Shown one piece after another: positions 37,001-48,118 of a stretch of 64,000 bases of DNA (its first letter is position 1; each line of letters opens with the position of its first letter). This stretch comes from Erythrocercus mccallii (taxonomy: Eukaryota > Chordata > Aves > Passeriformes > Dicruridae). The notes below the pieces were generated by a model. It was not told the DNA's origin. It did not search any database and worked only from the letters and a program-made list of their open reading frames with translations. Position numbers and translations under genes: made by a program. Location: positions 105,887 to 169,886 of the forward strand of contig VZRG01001611.1 of NCBI GenBank assembly GCA_013397435.1. Reading direction: 5' to 3'.

Positions 37001-40000
37001 TCCTGAGTGCAAACTTGTGCGTGGGCAGCATGTATGCAGGAGACCTGAAGCAGCTCCTGTGTCATCTTTTTCCAGAGGCATCTGCTCTGGAAGAGCAGCA
37101 AAGGAGCTGGTGGGACTCTGGGTCTGATTCCAAGTGATTCTTAGCAGAGAGGAGATGAATAGCAGCCTGTGAATGTGGCTGGGTCTCTGGAGAACATTGC
37201 AGTCACCCTGTGTGCTTTGGTAAGTGAGAAACATCAGCTTTGCCCCCAGCAGCAGTTTTGGGTCCTCAGTAGGAAGAACTGGAAGCTCTGGGGGCAGGAG
37301 CAGCCACTGCTTCCCAAAGCTCACCTGCCACTGACTGACAGACACCTCAGGCCAGATCCAGGACTGACCCCAAAAGAGAAGCACCAGAGAAGCTGGGGAG
37401 ATGAAAGTCTCATGCCCATCCATCTTGATGTCATGAAAATTTTGTTGCTGAGGTGTGCTGGTGTCACCAAGTTCACAGGTATAAAACCCCATTAAATATT
37501 TCATTCTCATAAATCGCTTGCTCTAAGTGCCTTCTGAGGAATTCATGGGAACGTTTTCTATTTGACACAGAGATACTTTCAATTATGAAAGATGGCTAAA
37601 AATAAAAGGAAATTATACTGTTCAGACATCTCTGGAGGTGGAGACAGGAGAGGAAACCGTCAAGGAGAGCCAGGGAAGAGATTTTTGTTAGAAGTAGAGA
37701 AAGGCTACTTATTTTTGCAGACAGAAAATGTCAGGAGGCAGCCTGACTTGAAAATCTGGAATCTATCACTCACCTTCTCTTATTAATAATTTGACCTCAA
37801 CTGCTTAGGGTCTGAGCCAGAGAACTGGAGTTAAGAGTCATGTCAGTCTCTTTCTCTGGTTGTAGGGTGTTTGATCACTCTCTGAAAAGTCTCAGCTGTA
37901 GATTTTTTTTTAAATGTGTTTTCCTTTATTACTTTTTAAAATTATTTTTTAATGCAGGACCCCAGCCTGTGATGCTGAGACTCTTTCTGGGCTTTCCCTT
38001 TAATGTGAGAAGCTTGGGCCAATAACCTGGGGCTTCTTGTAGGTTCAGTAAGTCAATGGGATGTTCTGATGCTGACAAAACATTTACATTTTGTAGCAAA
38101 AATTACCTGTCTGAGAGCAGAGCTTGAATCATCAATCGTTTATGGATCAGCCCTTTGAGATAAGAGATTTATTCCTCTGACACCCGTAACAGGTTGCTTA
38201 GCTTTTCCTACAGACCACTGTCAGAGGGATCTGACTGAGCTGCAGTCACCATCTCTCTGTACATTTTTAAATTTAAGTTACTAACTGAACAAATATAAAA
38301 CACACTGAGAGCTTTTGGTCTTCTCTGGCATTGAGTAAAATGTGACTTTCACTCCATGCATGTGACCAGGGAAAAGGGGGGCAGCTGGAAAATACAACAC
38401 TGAAGCTGGAGACGATTTGGTGTTTGTTATCTCTTGTTTCTTCTACATAGCAAATCAAAGTCACTAGAAAAATATTAAAATTGCCACAAAAGGGAACAGT
38501 TTTGTTCTGTAGATGGGAGCTGAAAGGTCTCTAGACCTTTCTTCCACTCCATAGCACCTGTTTTTAGAGATGCCTTTAGCTAAGTGCTGTGCTCTCATTG
38601 ATTTGGGCTGTACTCTCTGAGCCACATGCTCTAATTTTAAGTGATCAGGGGCTTAATTACCTACCCTCTTCCTTGTATTTTGAGCAGCCATTTTAAGTTA
38701 AAAATACTAGGCATGTTCAGTGTTTTAGGAGAGCATTCCTGTGCTATTCCAACTGGAAAATCATCTTCAGTACAGTGCATTTTCCACAAAATCACCAGTG
38801 AAGAGTGGTCCAGTCACTCTCTGGTATAACTTATTCTAATGGCAGGTGTGTTGAGCCCTGGGAGCTCAAGATGCTCTTGCACACACTTAGGCCCACAGAC
38901 CTGGTGTGAAACGTAGATAATCAGTGCTTTGTTTCTAAACAGCTGCACTCAATCATTTTTTAGGGGTAAAAAACTGTTCTTTGTTAGCCAGCAAGCTTGA
39001 TCTGCCTGCTGCCACCCTTACAGTGGATCACAGTGGAAGATTGCAGAGTGATTTTGAGGTAAGCATCTTCTCACTGCACACAAACAGCTTTCCACCAGGA
39101 CTCTCTCATGCCCAAGAGGTTTGCTTGTGGGGCTCCCTTCCCTCTGAGCAGCCCAGAGCAGTACAATTGTCCTGGGAGGGAAGAGATAACAGGAACCACA
39201 ATGAGGCTGGATACCAAGGGAGAGATGTTCTGCTGGATCTGTGGTGCAGCTGAGCTTGGGATGGGCACTGACCTTCAGAGAGGAGGGAAGAATCCAGACC
39301 TCCCATGCAGAGATTAATTCCTGGTACTTTTTCTGGTTTCCCCCTCCTCCCCAGATTTGTCATCTTTTTGCCAGACCCAAGGAATAACTTTTCAAATGAA
39401 AATGCTTCATCCATAGTCACAAAATGACAGGTACAAAGTCCAATTATAAAGTAATCATGGAAAAAACCTCTGCCAGAGGAAATGACCCAGCCAGCATGGC
39501 ACATGATCTCTTGGGGAGTTCTGCACATTCCCACCCTCCCTTTGCTTTCCCCTCTCTCTTTCCATTCGTCTTATTTCCAGTGAGACAAGGCAACTGTAAC
39601 ACCACCAAAGGCACTTCTACTAACTCTGTAAAGCTCCTAAGCACCTAAAAGAATCAGAGATGTCTCTGGATGCACTTTGGGATGGAGAGCATGGTGGAGC
39701 AAGCCCCTCATCAGGAGTCAGGACACACCTGGCAAAGGAATGGTGCAAAAATCATCTGGTGCAAGCAAGTCCTCGGCAGGATTTGTGCTTGTATAAGCAG
39801 GAGAAGATTTGCTGAACCTGCTGGAGAGGCAGCCCAGTGGTGATGTAGCTCTTGCAGAGCTGTAGCTGTACCCTGGGACAGACACAGGAGTTCTCCTCCA
39901 ACAAAGGACTCAGCACACTGAGAACAAGGGCTGATGCTGACTGGTGAGCAAAGGCTGCTGTTAAAACCTTGCCCTGAGAGGGAAAAAAGGTCTTTGTGTC

Positions 40001-41066
40001 ATGAACAGTCCCCAAAGAGTGTCCCTTAGGAGAATGCAGCCAACAAGATGAAATTGCCATTCATGCTTTTTAGAGATGTTCAATGTATTAGGAATTCAAT
40101 TAAGAAAATGTTCCACTGCAGGAAGCTAAAAATTATCATTATTGTAGAGGAAGGAAACATTTTTAATGCATTAATTTTTTAAAATGACAGCCCTACTGAC
40201 AGTGAACTTTTCCTTGCAGCATCTAGGCCAGGAAAGGAGAGCAGTGTTCTTTAGCAATGGGGAGCAGCAGCCAGAGGTTACAAAAAAGGTTTTGTGTGGG
40301 ATGCAGAGCATTGGAGAATGCCAGACTGGATACTGGGCCCTGAGCTGTTGTCTAGAGGAGATGACCACAGTAGATCCTTGATTTTACCTATAACTTGCTC
40401 TACATCTTTCCACTTCAGGAGCCTGACCTAGATGGAGGCAATATAAGTGGCCACCATTGACTCAAAAAAGGCTGTGAACCCAAGGAAAAAGATGTTTCTG
40501 TGAACTTCCCTCATATCTCCAGACCAGGGATTTATTGCCTACATGGACTTTTTGTGTTATATTTGCAGAGTGCCAATACCCCTGATCCAAGGAACAGGTG
40601 GGTGAGTCTCTGCTGGTGCCTTCATACCTAGGAAATAAAGCAATGATTCAGTTCAAAGCAAAAGGTGTTCCCAAGAACCTCCTCAAAGTAAGTCTGGATG
40701 AGGGAGGTAGGTTGGGATTTTTATTTGCAGGACAAGATATCACATGGAAGTCCAAGAATAGAATAAGTTGCAGGGGAGGGAGAAGAGGAGGAGGAAATCA
40801 CTGCTTTTTGCATTTCTTGTTCCCTTTCCAAACCTTGTGCATGCCACAGTTTTAATTAATAACTCTGTCACCCATTCTGGAGTTCAAACAAAGGAGTAGA
40901 AGGAGGATGTATTCCAGGCACACAGGTACCTGTGGAAAATGAAGTGATGGCTTTATATTTCAAGGCCTCATTGTGGGGCTCCAGCTTTTACTCAAAAGTT
41001 GTTCTCTGCCAGGACTTATCTGAACCATTACCTCAGGAGGTCATTTTGAAGCTGGGCTCAAGAAGT
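28043..41066. other. Non-coding stretch, nothing recognised
   Basis: These 13 kb hold no gene or repeat that I can name. An AT-rich patch lies at 29069-29112 (TATAAAATAAAATATAAG and TAATATATAATATAAC words). A C-rich run at 34987-35001 has only three clear C-tracts, below a full quadruplex motif. G-rich words near 36506-36540 are similar. The longest frame is 172 codons (36992-37510, minus) with no recognisable domain. At 35886-36179 (plus) a short cysteine-rich frame appears, without a known spacing pattern. Confidence 0.5.
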
Positions 41067-41095
41067 ATTTAAATTTTTTTTAAAAAAATTCAAAT
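41067..41095. repeat. Near-perfect AT palindrome
   Basis: The left arm ATTTAAATTTTTTT (41067-41080) and right arm AAAAAAATTCAAAT (41082-41095) are complementary at 13 of 14 positions around a single T. This is a potential cruciform or fragile-site type sequence in an AT-rich neighbourhood that continues to about 41140. Confidence 0.85.
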
Positions 41096-41453
41096 ATATT
41101 GTTTGAAGGCTAAATAAAATAAACAAATACACAAACACAGCCACCAGTAATAACATTTCTCTGCAAGGCTCCTTTGTCATTTATGTCTCCCACCTGACAA
41201 GTGCCTCTATGCAGGCAGTGTGTTGCTTCCTAGTGATGGCTGCCTGCTTGGTGCATTCCCTTTTGACTTTGTTTTGGAGCAAGGAGCACCTCAACTGTGT
41301 CCTGCCCTCTCCAGGAGTGGCAGCTCTGCTCAATCTCTGCCCCACGTGGTTTAGGCTCACTGCAGAGCCCTGGGCGTGTTTGCCTTTCCCTCTGCCACAC
41401 TCGTGCTGCACATCTCAATACACCTCCCACCTCCACCAGGTAAGAACAGCCTC

Positions 41454-41505
41454 CTTTTTACAGGCTGGGAAAGTGAGACTTCCCAGGACCACACAGACAT
41501 AAGAG
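41454..41505 (-). mobile_element. MIR-like SINE relic
   Basis: TTTTTACAGGCTGGGAAAGTG, followed shortly by CCCAGGACCACACAGACAT and AAGAGGCA, follows the order of the reverse-complemented MIR core (TTTTACAGATGAGGAAACTG, then CCCAAGGTCACACAGCTAGT, then AAGTGGCA). There is a deletion of roughly 15-20 bases between the two blocks. The same words also occur in amniote L3/CR1-type relics, so the family is uncertain. It is an ancient, decayed insertion with no coding content. Confidence 0.55.
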
Positions 41506-42778
41506 GCAATCTCTGCAGGCCCCAGTGACCTCTTTAATTTTTGAGCAACTCTTTCCCCTTTGGGCAAGTCAAGGAGTAACTAAAACTGTCTGCAAATAGG
41601 TTCTGTGGAGGTAGCAAACACCTCAAAGGAAGTTGCTGAAATGACACATTCAGGCTGTCACTGATCATCACTTTCCTGCTCAGACAGTTTGATGATACTG
41701 CTTTCCTTAACTGCACCATAAATTTAAGTCAGGAGATCAACAGTGCCATGAAGAATTCACGGGGAAAAGAGACAATATCCACCAACTAAGGAAGTCTGCT
41801 CCAGAGATAGACCCTGCAACCAGAGTTCAGATGGTTGGTAAATGAAATGATGGAGAGAAAAAATCCTCTGAAGCTGCTGTTTCCATTTCTGTGGGGTTTT
41901 AATAGCAGGAAATATTTAATAACCCTGCTTATCCAGTGGCAGAGGATGTTTATTTCCTTCTGGCCGTTCACTGAGTGCCAGCTTGGCCTCCAGAGTACCT
42001 GGTAAGGACTCAGCTTGTGATGGGCAGGACATCCCCAGCTGCAGCAGTCCCACCAGCTCATTCTCCTCCACTGTGGGAAAACACACGTGAAAAGCTGTTT
42101 TTGTTGACCTCACCAAAAGGAGCTTTTTTGAAAGCACTGAACGAAAGAGGAGATACCACAATATCCAAAACACCAGCAGCAGAGCATAGTGTCTGACCAC
42201 CAGACTCAGCCTTTCCCCAGACACTCTCCCAGCACGTGAAGGTAAAGGCCTCTTGGGTTCAGCAAACTCAGCATCAGCATCCAGACGAGACCCAAGCTCT
42301 TGTCCCAGTCTCCACTATCTCCTTTCCAGAAGCTTCAGAGAGGCTTGGATGAAGGCAGCAGCACAGCTCATGCCCGGGTGAGCTCCTCATCCCAGCCTAC
42401 AGTGTGCTTTTGGAGTGGGCAGTTTAAAGGATCAGAAGGATGAGTCAGGGGAAGGATTTCATGACACACCAGCACATTTGGTGGCTGAGGAGAAGCTTGA
42501 TGGTGTAGAAGATCAGGCCAGCCATAGGGAGCTGCTAACAAGCAAATCTCCAAATGGATCCAAACGTTACGGTGCAGAAAAGCAAGGCTATGATCCTCCA
42601 AAATCAGTGTATAAGGAGGTGCCAAGGACTTCATGGGAAGGACTTGGAGAAACCCAAGCCAAAAGCCAGAGGCATGGGAAAAAGCATGCACCAGAAACAA
42701 CCTCCAGGACAGGCATGAATGGCTCCAGGAGGTCTCTGGTAGCACAGAGCAGGTAATGAGAGCACCAAGGGCAGGAGA
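41506..42778. other. Non-coding stretch, nothing recognised
   Basis: No gene or repeat was recognised. Frames of 125 codons (42368-42745, minus) and 113 codons (42415-42756, plus) lie antiparallel over the same bases, which marks at least one of them, and probably both, as chance. Confidence 0.55.
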
Positions 42779-43198
42779 GTATCACTGTGTGTCTTAGCCC
42801 TCTTGGATACACCAAATGACACTTTCAGAAAATCAGCAAGTTGCCACTAGGTTCAGAAGTGGCTGCAAGATTGACTCCCTATCCTGAGAATATTGAGGCC
42901 TTTCATAAAAAAAAAAACAACGCATTTTAGGCTCTTCCTGCACAACTCAAAAGTGCTGTGGAAAGCACAAAGCTTACCACAGCAATTATTTCGGCATCAA
43001 ATTCTAAAATCCCTTCTAAGAAAAAAACCAAAACTGGGCTTGGAGCCAAGAGGGTTTGCTGTGAGCAGTACCTAATGCTTTAGGTGGCCATTGCTTCCAT
43101 AGCCTTCTGCAGTTCTCCTGTATTGCCAAATACCACTCTTGAGGATGTAATTTTGTGTGCAGCAAAGGCATTTCAACGCAGAGCAACAACATTTACAG
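42779..43198 (+). repeat. Unclassified dispersed repeat, copy 1
   Basis: This is a direct repeat of 56996-57442, about 14.2 kb downstream in the same orientation. From GTATCACTGTGTG to ATTTACAG the two align throughout. By hand I count roughly 25-30 substitutions in about 410 aligned bases, plus four or five indels, the largest 9-10 bases. The similarity stops sharply at both ends. It has no open frame longer than about 60 codons, no clear target duplication and no CR1 wording. Trimming to TGTGTG...TTTACA would give the TG...CA ends of an LTR, but the shared GTATCAC outside that point argues against a simple solo LTR. Confidence 0.95.
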
Positions 43199-44494
43199 GA
43201 CATGGCGTGTCAGGCTGCCCCAGAATACTGCAGAGGGGGTCACCAGCACCTACCTGAGAACAGATGAAATGAGCTTCAAAGCAGGCACAGCTGCTGCCCT
43301 AACGGAGCTCTAGAAATCCCCTGGGGGGGTGTGTGAGAGCGTGAATGTCTCCATACCAAAACCAAAACGACCCTGGAAAATGTAAAAGGCAAAACTTGTC
43401 TGAGGGAGCATAGGGTGCCTGAGAAGGTCTGTTTTGTGAATCAATGTACACTGCTTCAATTGTCTTCCCCTCAAAATCACAGTCCTCACTGCAGTTATGT
43501 GGACAAAACCAGTCCACAAGGACACAGAATTTAAAATACTGATGAAAGCCCCCATTTGCTTCCAAGTAGCAGCGAAACCAGAAAAAGCACAGTGCAGTCA
43601 AATGCAAAAGCATTTGCTCCTTCAACACCTACGAGCACATTTTTCTTTTTATGATCCATTTGGAAAACAGTGTCTTCTGCAAAGAACAAAAATAATCCTC
43701 TCGTCAGGCACCCCGAGGCATGGCAGTGGTCCCAGAAGCAAATCACCAGTCCCAGATCTGTGTGACGTTGGGGAGCTTAACGAGGGTGACATGTCCTGCC
43801 ATGCACGGAACGCACCTTTGGGGAGTGGGGTGAGGCACCAGCCCCGCTCAGGGCTGGGAGCTGCAGCTGAGTCCTGGCTGATCCCCCTCGCTTCAACCCT
43901 CACAACGCTGCCAGCCCCCCACGCCCACGATGCTGGGGAGAAACCCTCCCAAAACTCAGAACTTCCTTTTTCTGGCGCTGCCAGATGAGTCTCCAGTACA
44001 CCCCGATCCCTGCCTTGAGGCTGTTGTTCTGAACAGCCTCCAGTATTTCCTCCAGTGCCTGCAAACTGGTAGAAACTGAGGGTGTATTATGGGGTGCCTT
44101 TGGAGGGTTTCAAAGTCTAGAGATCATGTAAACATGAAATAAGTGTGATTCATTTGGGGGGGGCATTGCTGCCAAGGCAGCCAGGCAGAAGCGTGGTTTC
44201 TCATTTGAACTGGGATCCCATTTGCATTAGATTAAAGCAAGAAAAAATTGCCAGCAAAATGGGATTAAGAATATTTATGGATCCTATTGGCTTGATGTAT
44301 GTGTCTCCCAAGTGATGGAAACTGAGTACAAAATTGAGAAACTTCAGCAATCTGTGGGGGAAAAGAGACAGACAGCAATGACTTTTTAATGCTTTATACA
44401 TTTTTTTTTCCAGTGAATTTGGTGCTCACAGAGAGCAATTATAATAAAAGGTTTGAAAAAGGAGGTGAATATAGCAATGTTTTGTCTTTCTAGA
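43199..44494. other. Non-coding stretch with CpG-enriched patch at 43690-44010
   Basis: About 13 CpG occur in 310 bases (43690-44010) at roughly 57% GC, about half the expected frequency and several times the local background. That falls short of a full CpG island and could be a decayed one. A plus-strand frame of 163 codons (43497-43988) and a minus-strand frame of 109 codons (43299-43628) have no domain that I can name. An eight-G run lies at 44156-44163. Confidence 0.5.
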
Positions 44495-44580
44495 AAGACC
44501 AATCCATCTTAAGATCTCAAAGCACTTTTCAAACTCAAGGAGATCTTAACTGCATTAGAGTAAGAAAGAGCCATAAGTAA
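44495..44580. mobile_element. Ancient L3/CR1-like relic
   Basis: GATCTCAAAGCACTTTTCAAAC (44513-44534) is close to the GATCTCAAAGCACTTTACAAAC wording of the old L3/CR1-type repeats shared across amniotes. The flanking match fades quickly on both sides. The rest of the element, normally ending in a MIR-like CCATTTTACAG block, is missing here. The outer limits are estimates. Confidence 0.45.
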
Positions 44581-45177
44581 AATTCTGTCAATACCAAGCC
44601 CTTTGAAGATGCAGTGACATGGGTAACTTATATACCTGCCCTTCAGGTGCTCTGGACATGGAAAATGCTCTGCTTCTCTTCTCAGTGCAGAAGCACAAAG
44701 CTTGAATTCCTAACCCTCAGTAGCTTCCACTGTCCTTAAATGAGGTTCCAGGGCTGGCTTTCTCCCATCACATGCCTCAGGGATCAGAAGTAGCCGCCTT
44801 TCCCTGCATTTCTGCAGCTCAGATGTAGCTCCACCAAACTCTTGTTCCTGCAGACTTTTATCTCCCTGCCGTACTTCTCTGTAAGCTAAAGCTTCCCAAG
44901 GGACAGGTGACCCTTACAACCCACAACCAGGACATCCTTTTATGCATATTCAGCCCAAACCCACACTTCTAGGTGGGACATCTGCTCCTTCCTGCTTTTG
45001 TTTTGTTTTCACGTTGCACAGACAGTTCCCTGGCTGCTCCAGCCTTGGGTACAGTGACAGCTCCAGCACAAGCAAGGGCTGAAGCTGGAGCTGTATCTGC
45101 TTGGTCTGAGACCAGATCACAGGAAACAGCAGCCTGCCCTGCAGAGATCATTTCCACCTTTGTTAGCTTTTGGCTCC
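44581..45177. other. Non-coding stretch, nothing recognised
   Basis: Nothing was recognised. Frames are short (at most 72 codons) and antiparallel to each other at 44969-45191. Confidence 0.55.
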
Positions 45178-45199
45178 AGCATCTATTTTGATAGATGCT
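45178..45199. repeat. Perfect 9-bp hairpin
   Basis: AGCATCTAT and ATAGATGCT form a perfect 9-bp stem around TTTG. The stem is too short for a microRNA precursor, and no T-run follows that would suggest an RNA polymerase III terminator. It may be a protein-binding palindrome or chance. Confidence 0.6.
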
Positions 45200-45315
45200 G
45201 AGGTCTGAAAAGGAAATGGCAAAGGGGAATGGCCATGCTTTAATTCTTGCTTGGGAGCAGCATTAGCCAGCCCATGGTATAGTTTCCATGCTCTGATGTT
45301 GACACATTTAACTAA

Positions 45316-45366
45316 GACAAAATAAGAAAAAAGGAAGAAAAAGAAAAAAAATAAAAAGAACAGAAA
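45316..45366. repeat. A-rich low-complexity run
   Basis: About 50 bases of A runs are interrupted by single G, C or T. They lie about 120 bases before the assembly gap. A-rich tracts like this can be the tails of retroposed sequences. Nothing upstream is recognisable as a retroposed gene. Confidence 0.85.
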
Positions 45367-45484
45367 CCACTTGCTTAACAAAGCCATCATAGAGCGATGT
45401 TCCAGGGCTGATCCATGAACACGGAAGGAGGATACTCACCAAGGCTGGTTGCTCACCATGCAACTCAATTTCGTGGATTGGGAT

Positions 45485-46309
45485 NNNNNNNNNNNNNNNN
45501 NNNNNNNNNNNNNNNNNNNNNNNNNNNNNNNNNNNNNNNNNNNNNNNNNNNNNNNNNNNNNNNNNNNNNNNNNNNNNNNNNNNNNNNNNNNNNNNNNNNN
45601 NNNNNNNNNNNNNNNNNNNNNNNNNNNNNNNNNNNNNNNNNNNNNNNNNNNNNNNNNNNNNNNNNNNNNNNNNNNNNNNNNNNNNNNNNNNNNNNNNNNN
45701 NNNNNNNNNNNNNNNNNNNNNNNNNNNNNNNNNNNNNNNNNNNNNNNNNNNNNNNNNNNNNNNNNNNNNNNNNNNNNNNNNNNNNNNNNNNNNNNNNNNN
45801 NNNNNNNNNNNNNNNNNNNNNNNNNNNNNNNNNNNNNNNNNNNNNNNNNNNNNNNNNNNNNNNNNNNNNNNNNNNNNNNNNNNNNNNNNNNNNNNNNNNN
45901 NNNNNNNNNNNNNNNNNNNNNNNNNNNNNNNNNNNNNNNNNNNNNNNNNNNNNNNNNNNNNNNNNNNNNNNNNNNNNNNNNNNNNNNNNNNNNNNNNNNN
46001 NNNNNNNNNNNNNNNNNNNNNNNNNNNNNNNNNNNNNNNNNNNNNNNNNNNNNNNNNNNNNNNNNNNNNNNNNNNNNNNNNNNNNNNNNNNNNNNNNNNN
46101 NNNNNNNNNNNNNNNNNNNNNNNNNNNNNNNNNNNNNNNNNNNNNNNNNNNNNNNNNNNNNNNNNNNNNNNNNNNNNNNNNNNNNNNNNNNNNNNNNNNN
46201 NNNNNNNNNNNNNNNNNNNNNNNNNNNNNNNNNNNNNNNNNNNNNNNNNNNNNNNNNNNNNNNNNNNNNNNNNNNNNNNNNNNNNNNNNNNNNNNNNNNN
46301 NNNNNNNNN
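45485..46309. other. Assembly gap of 825 N
   Basis: All 825 bases are N. The apparent open frames of about 290-360 codons that span the gap are artefacts of translating N. The length is not a round number, so it may be a scaffolding estimate. The flanks are ordinary sequence, with an A-rich tract 120 bases to the left. A GC-rich or repetitive insertion missing from the assembly is possible. Confidence 0.99.
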
Positions 46310-48066
46310 ATCCAGAAAACATTGAAACAAGGGCATGAAACATAGGACCACAAAATTAAAGAGGAAAACCAGGAAAACATGACTGGTAAGGTACATACAG
46401 CAAATTTCATCTAAATTAACTAGAGGTGGACAGCAAAAGTAGATTAGTTACCACACACTAAATTTCTTTGTTTGGACCCTTCTCTAGGATGAGTACATGG
46501 GCTGTAGGGTTTGATGCACAGGATGGATGTGAGGACTTTCAGCATCAGGACTGAGGCACTGAATAGCCCCTAGTTCCTCTGCAGTCCATGGGAACTCAGA
46601 ACCCTTGGTGCTGTTTAAAGGTGCCACGCTGTAAAGAAAAGGCACAGAAAAAGGATAGAAAGCCTCAGAGAGGTTGTTCGTCTTTGCACCCTTGCTGGCT
46701 GCTAAGCTCAAACATTGAAAAAATAATGGGAAATGGTGGCTTGGCTTTAACAAAGGCAGGAAACCACCTGTTTAGCATCCAGCTTCTGCCCAAGCTAACA
46801 TGGATGAGAGAACTGCTGCCTCCTGGAGCAGGTGACCTCAGAAAACTGATGGCCCTGGCAGAAAAGTTGTGGCAGGGTCTCGACCCCTGTCCCCTGGCCA
46901 GCCCTTGCTCCACACATGTCAGGCACAAGGAGGAGCCTCTTGCTGCTTGTGGCCTTTGTGGAGACCCAGCAGTGGGGATGAACTGGCCACTGGTGCAGGA
47001 AATGGAGAGGAGCATCTGTCACCCCCAGGAACCTCTGCAGCACAGTCACCTCCTCAGCTTTGCCCTTTCCATCTGCCTCCTAAGCTGGAGCAACACGTTC
47101 TAGAGGTAAGAGGTTGGCTGAGCCAAGGCTGGTTGCATCTGGGGTGTCAGAGACCACCAGGGTGTGGGCAAAAAAACCCTCTAGTGGGCTTTGTGGTGAG
47201 CAGAACCCCAGAGAGGAGTCATCTGCTCAAAATAGCACATGGCACATCACCTGTCAGCTGGCGTGGGGCACGGCAGCTCCACTCAAACAACAGCAATGAA
47301 ACAATGCAAACAAGAGCAGGGCTTAGTCACTTGTTCGAGTCTCATCCCCTTTTGTTTTTACAGATGTGCAGTTCACGGAAATGAGATGATTAGCTCATCA
47401 AAGCTTCTGTCATCTGAGAGACAAACCAGCTTTTCACAAATGCATCCAAGTGACAAGACCTGTCGGATATGGGCTGAGGGAATCTCTCTGAGTCTTATTT
47501 TTGGATCTATTATAATCAGCCTTACCAGCTTATTAGTTATCTCCAACACATCAATGGGGAAGGAAAAGATAAATACATAAAAACTTGTCATAGCAATCTG
47601 AAAATGGTGGGGTTTTTTTCCCTGAAGGAAAAAAAAAAATCCTTGCACTTCTACAGCTCTTTCTTTTAACACAAGCTGTACAACTTGGCCTTTAGTCCTG
47701 GAAGATTTAAATGAATTGCCAAATTATTTAAATGGAATAAGTTTTATTTTTATCTTCTTAAAATTGGAACAGCCTAAAACGAATGCATCTGATGGTCACA
47801 GGCTTTGCCAATCAAAGCAAAACTACTGATGTGTTTAACACTGGACTAGTTGCTTTGCTGCTTTTCCAGATCAGGTGAGAAAGAATGGTCAGATACTTAA
47901 AAGCTCTTGACTGGGGCTCAGGGGATTTGAACTGAGCACCAATCTCCCCCTTGGGCCTCCTGTGCCTGATGGCTCCTCAGGACATCCCTGCTGCCTGGTG
48001 CACAAGACTTAGGAGCACAGGGGGGTTTAGATTCAGCTGCAGCCACATTGATGATAGGGCTATACT
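46310..48066. other. Non-coding stretch, nothing recognised
   Basis: No gene was recognised. Two overlapping 171-codon plus-strand frames (46588-47103 and 46869-47384) occupy different reading frames over the same DNA and face a minus-strand frame (46665-47015), so they look like chance. TTTTGTTTTTACAG at 47351-47364 would be a good plus-strand splice acceptor. The following bases do not form a recognisable exon. Confidence 0.5.
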
Positions 48067-48118
48067 GAATCCTAGAGTGGTTTGGGGTGGAAGGGGCCTT
48101 AAAGATTATCTAGTTCAG
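48067..48118 (-). mobile_element. CR1 LINE fragment (3' end)
   Basis: GAATCCTAGAGTGGTTTGGG, then GTGGAAGGGGCCTTAAAGAT and TATCTAGTTC, follow the reverse complement of the CR1 3' end (AGAATGGTTTGGGTTGGAAGGGACCTTAAAGATCATCTAGTTCC). Only about 50 bases survive. The sequence to the right no longer matches the CR1 order. CR1 elements are typically 5'-truncated, so a short 3' stub on this strand is usual. A small TTATTATTATT run follows at 48174-48193. Confidence 0.75.

Noticed and set aside
42779..43198. Interpretation as a solo LTR with TG...CA ends
   Set aside because: The seven bases outside the supposed TG end are shared by both copies, and no target-site duplication is visible.
43299..43628. 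Minus-strand frame with several cysteines (around CPHNCSEDCDFEGKT), at first reminiscent of a VWC-type domain
   Set aside because: The cysteine spacing does not fit a VWC domain, and no convincing splice acceptor or donor frames it.
45308..46410. Open frames of about 290-360 codons
   Set aside because: They consist almost entirely of translated N from the assembly gap.
47333..47350. GTTCGAGTCTC resembling an RNA polymerase III B-box
   Set aside because: No A-box or cloverleaf could be built around it.
47925..47950. tRNA-like T-arm on the minus strand (GTTCAAATCC)
   Set aside because: The stem and loop lengths are wrong, and no A-box or acceptor stem lies at the right distance.
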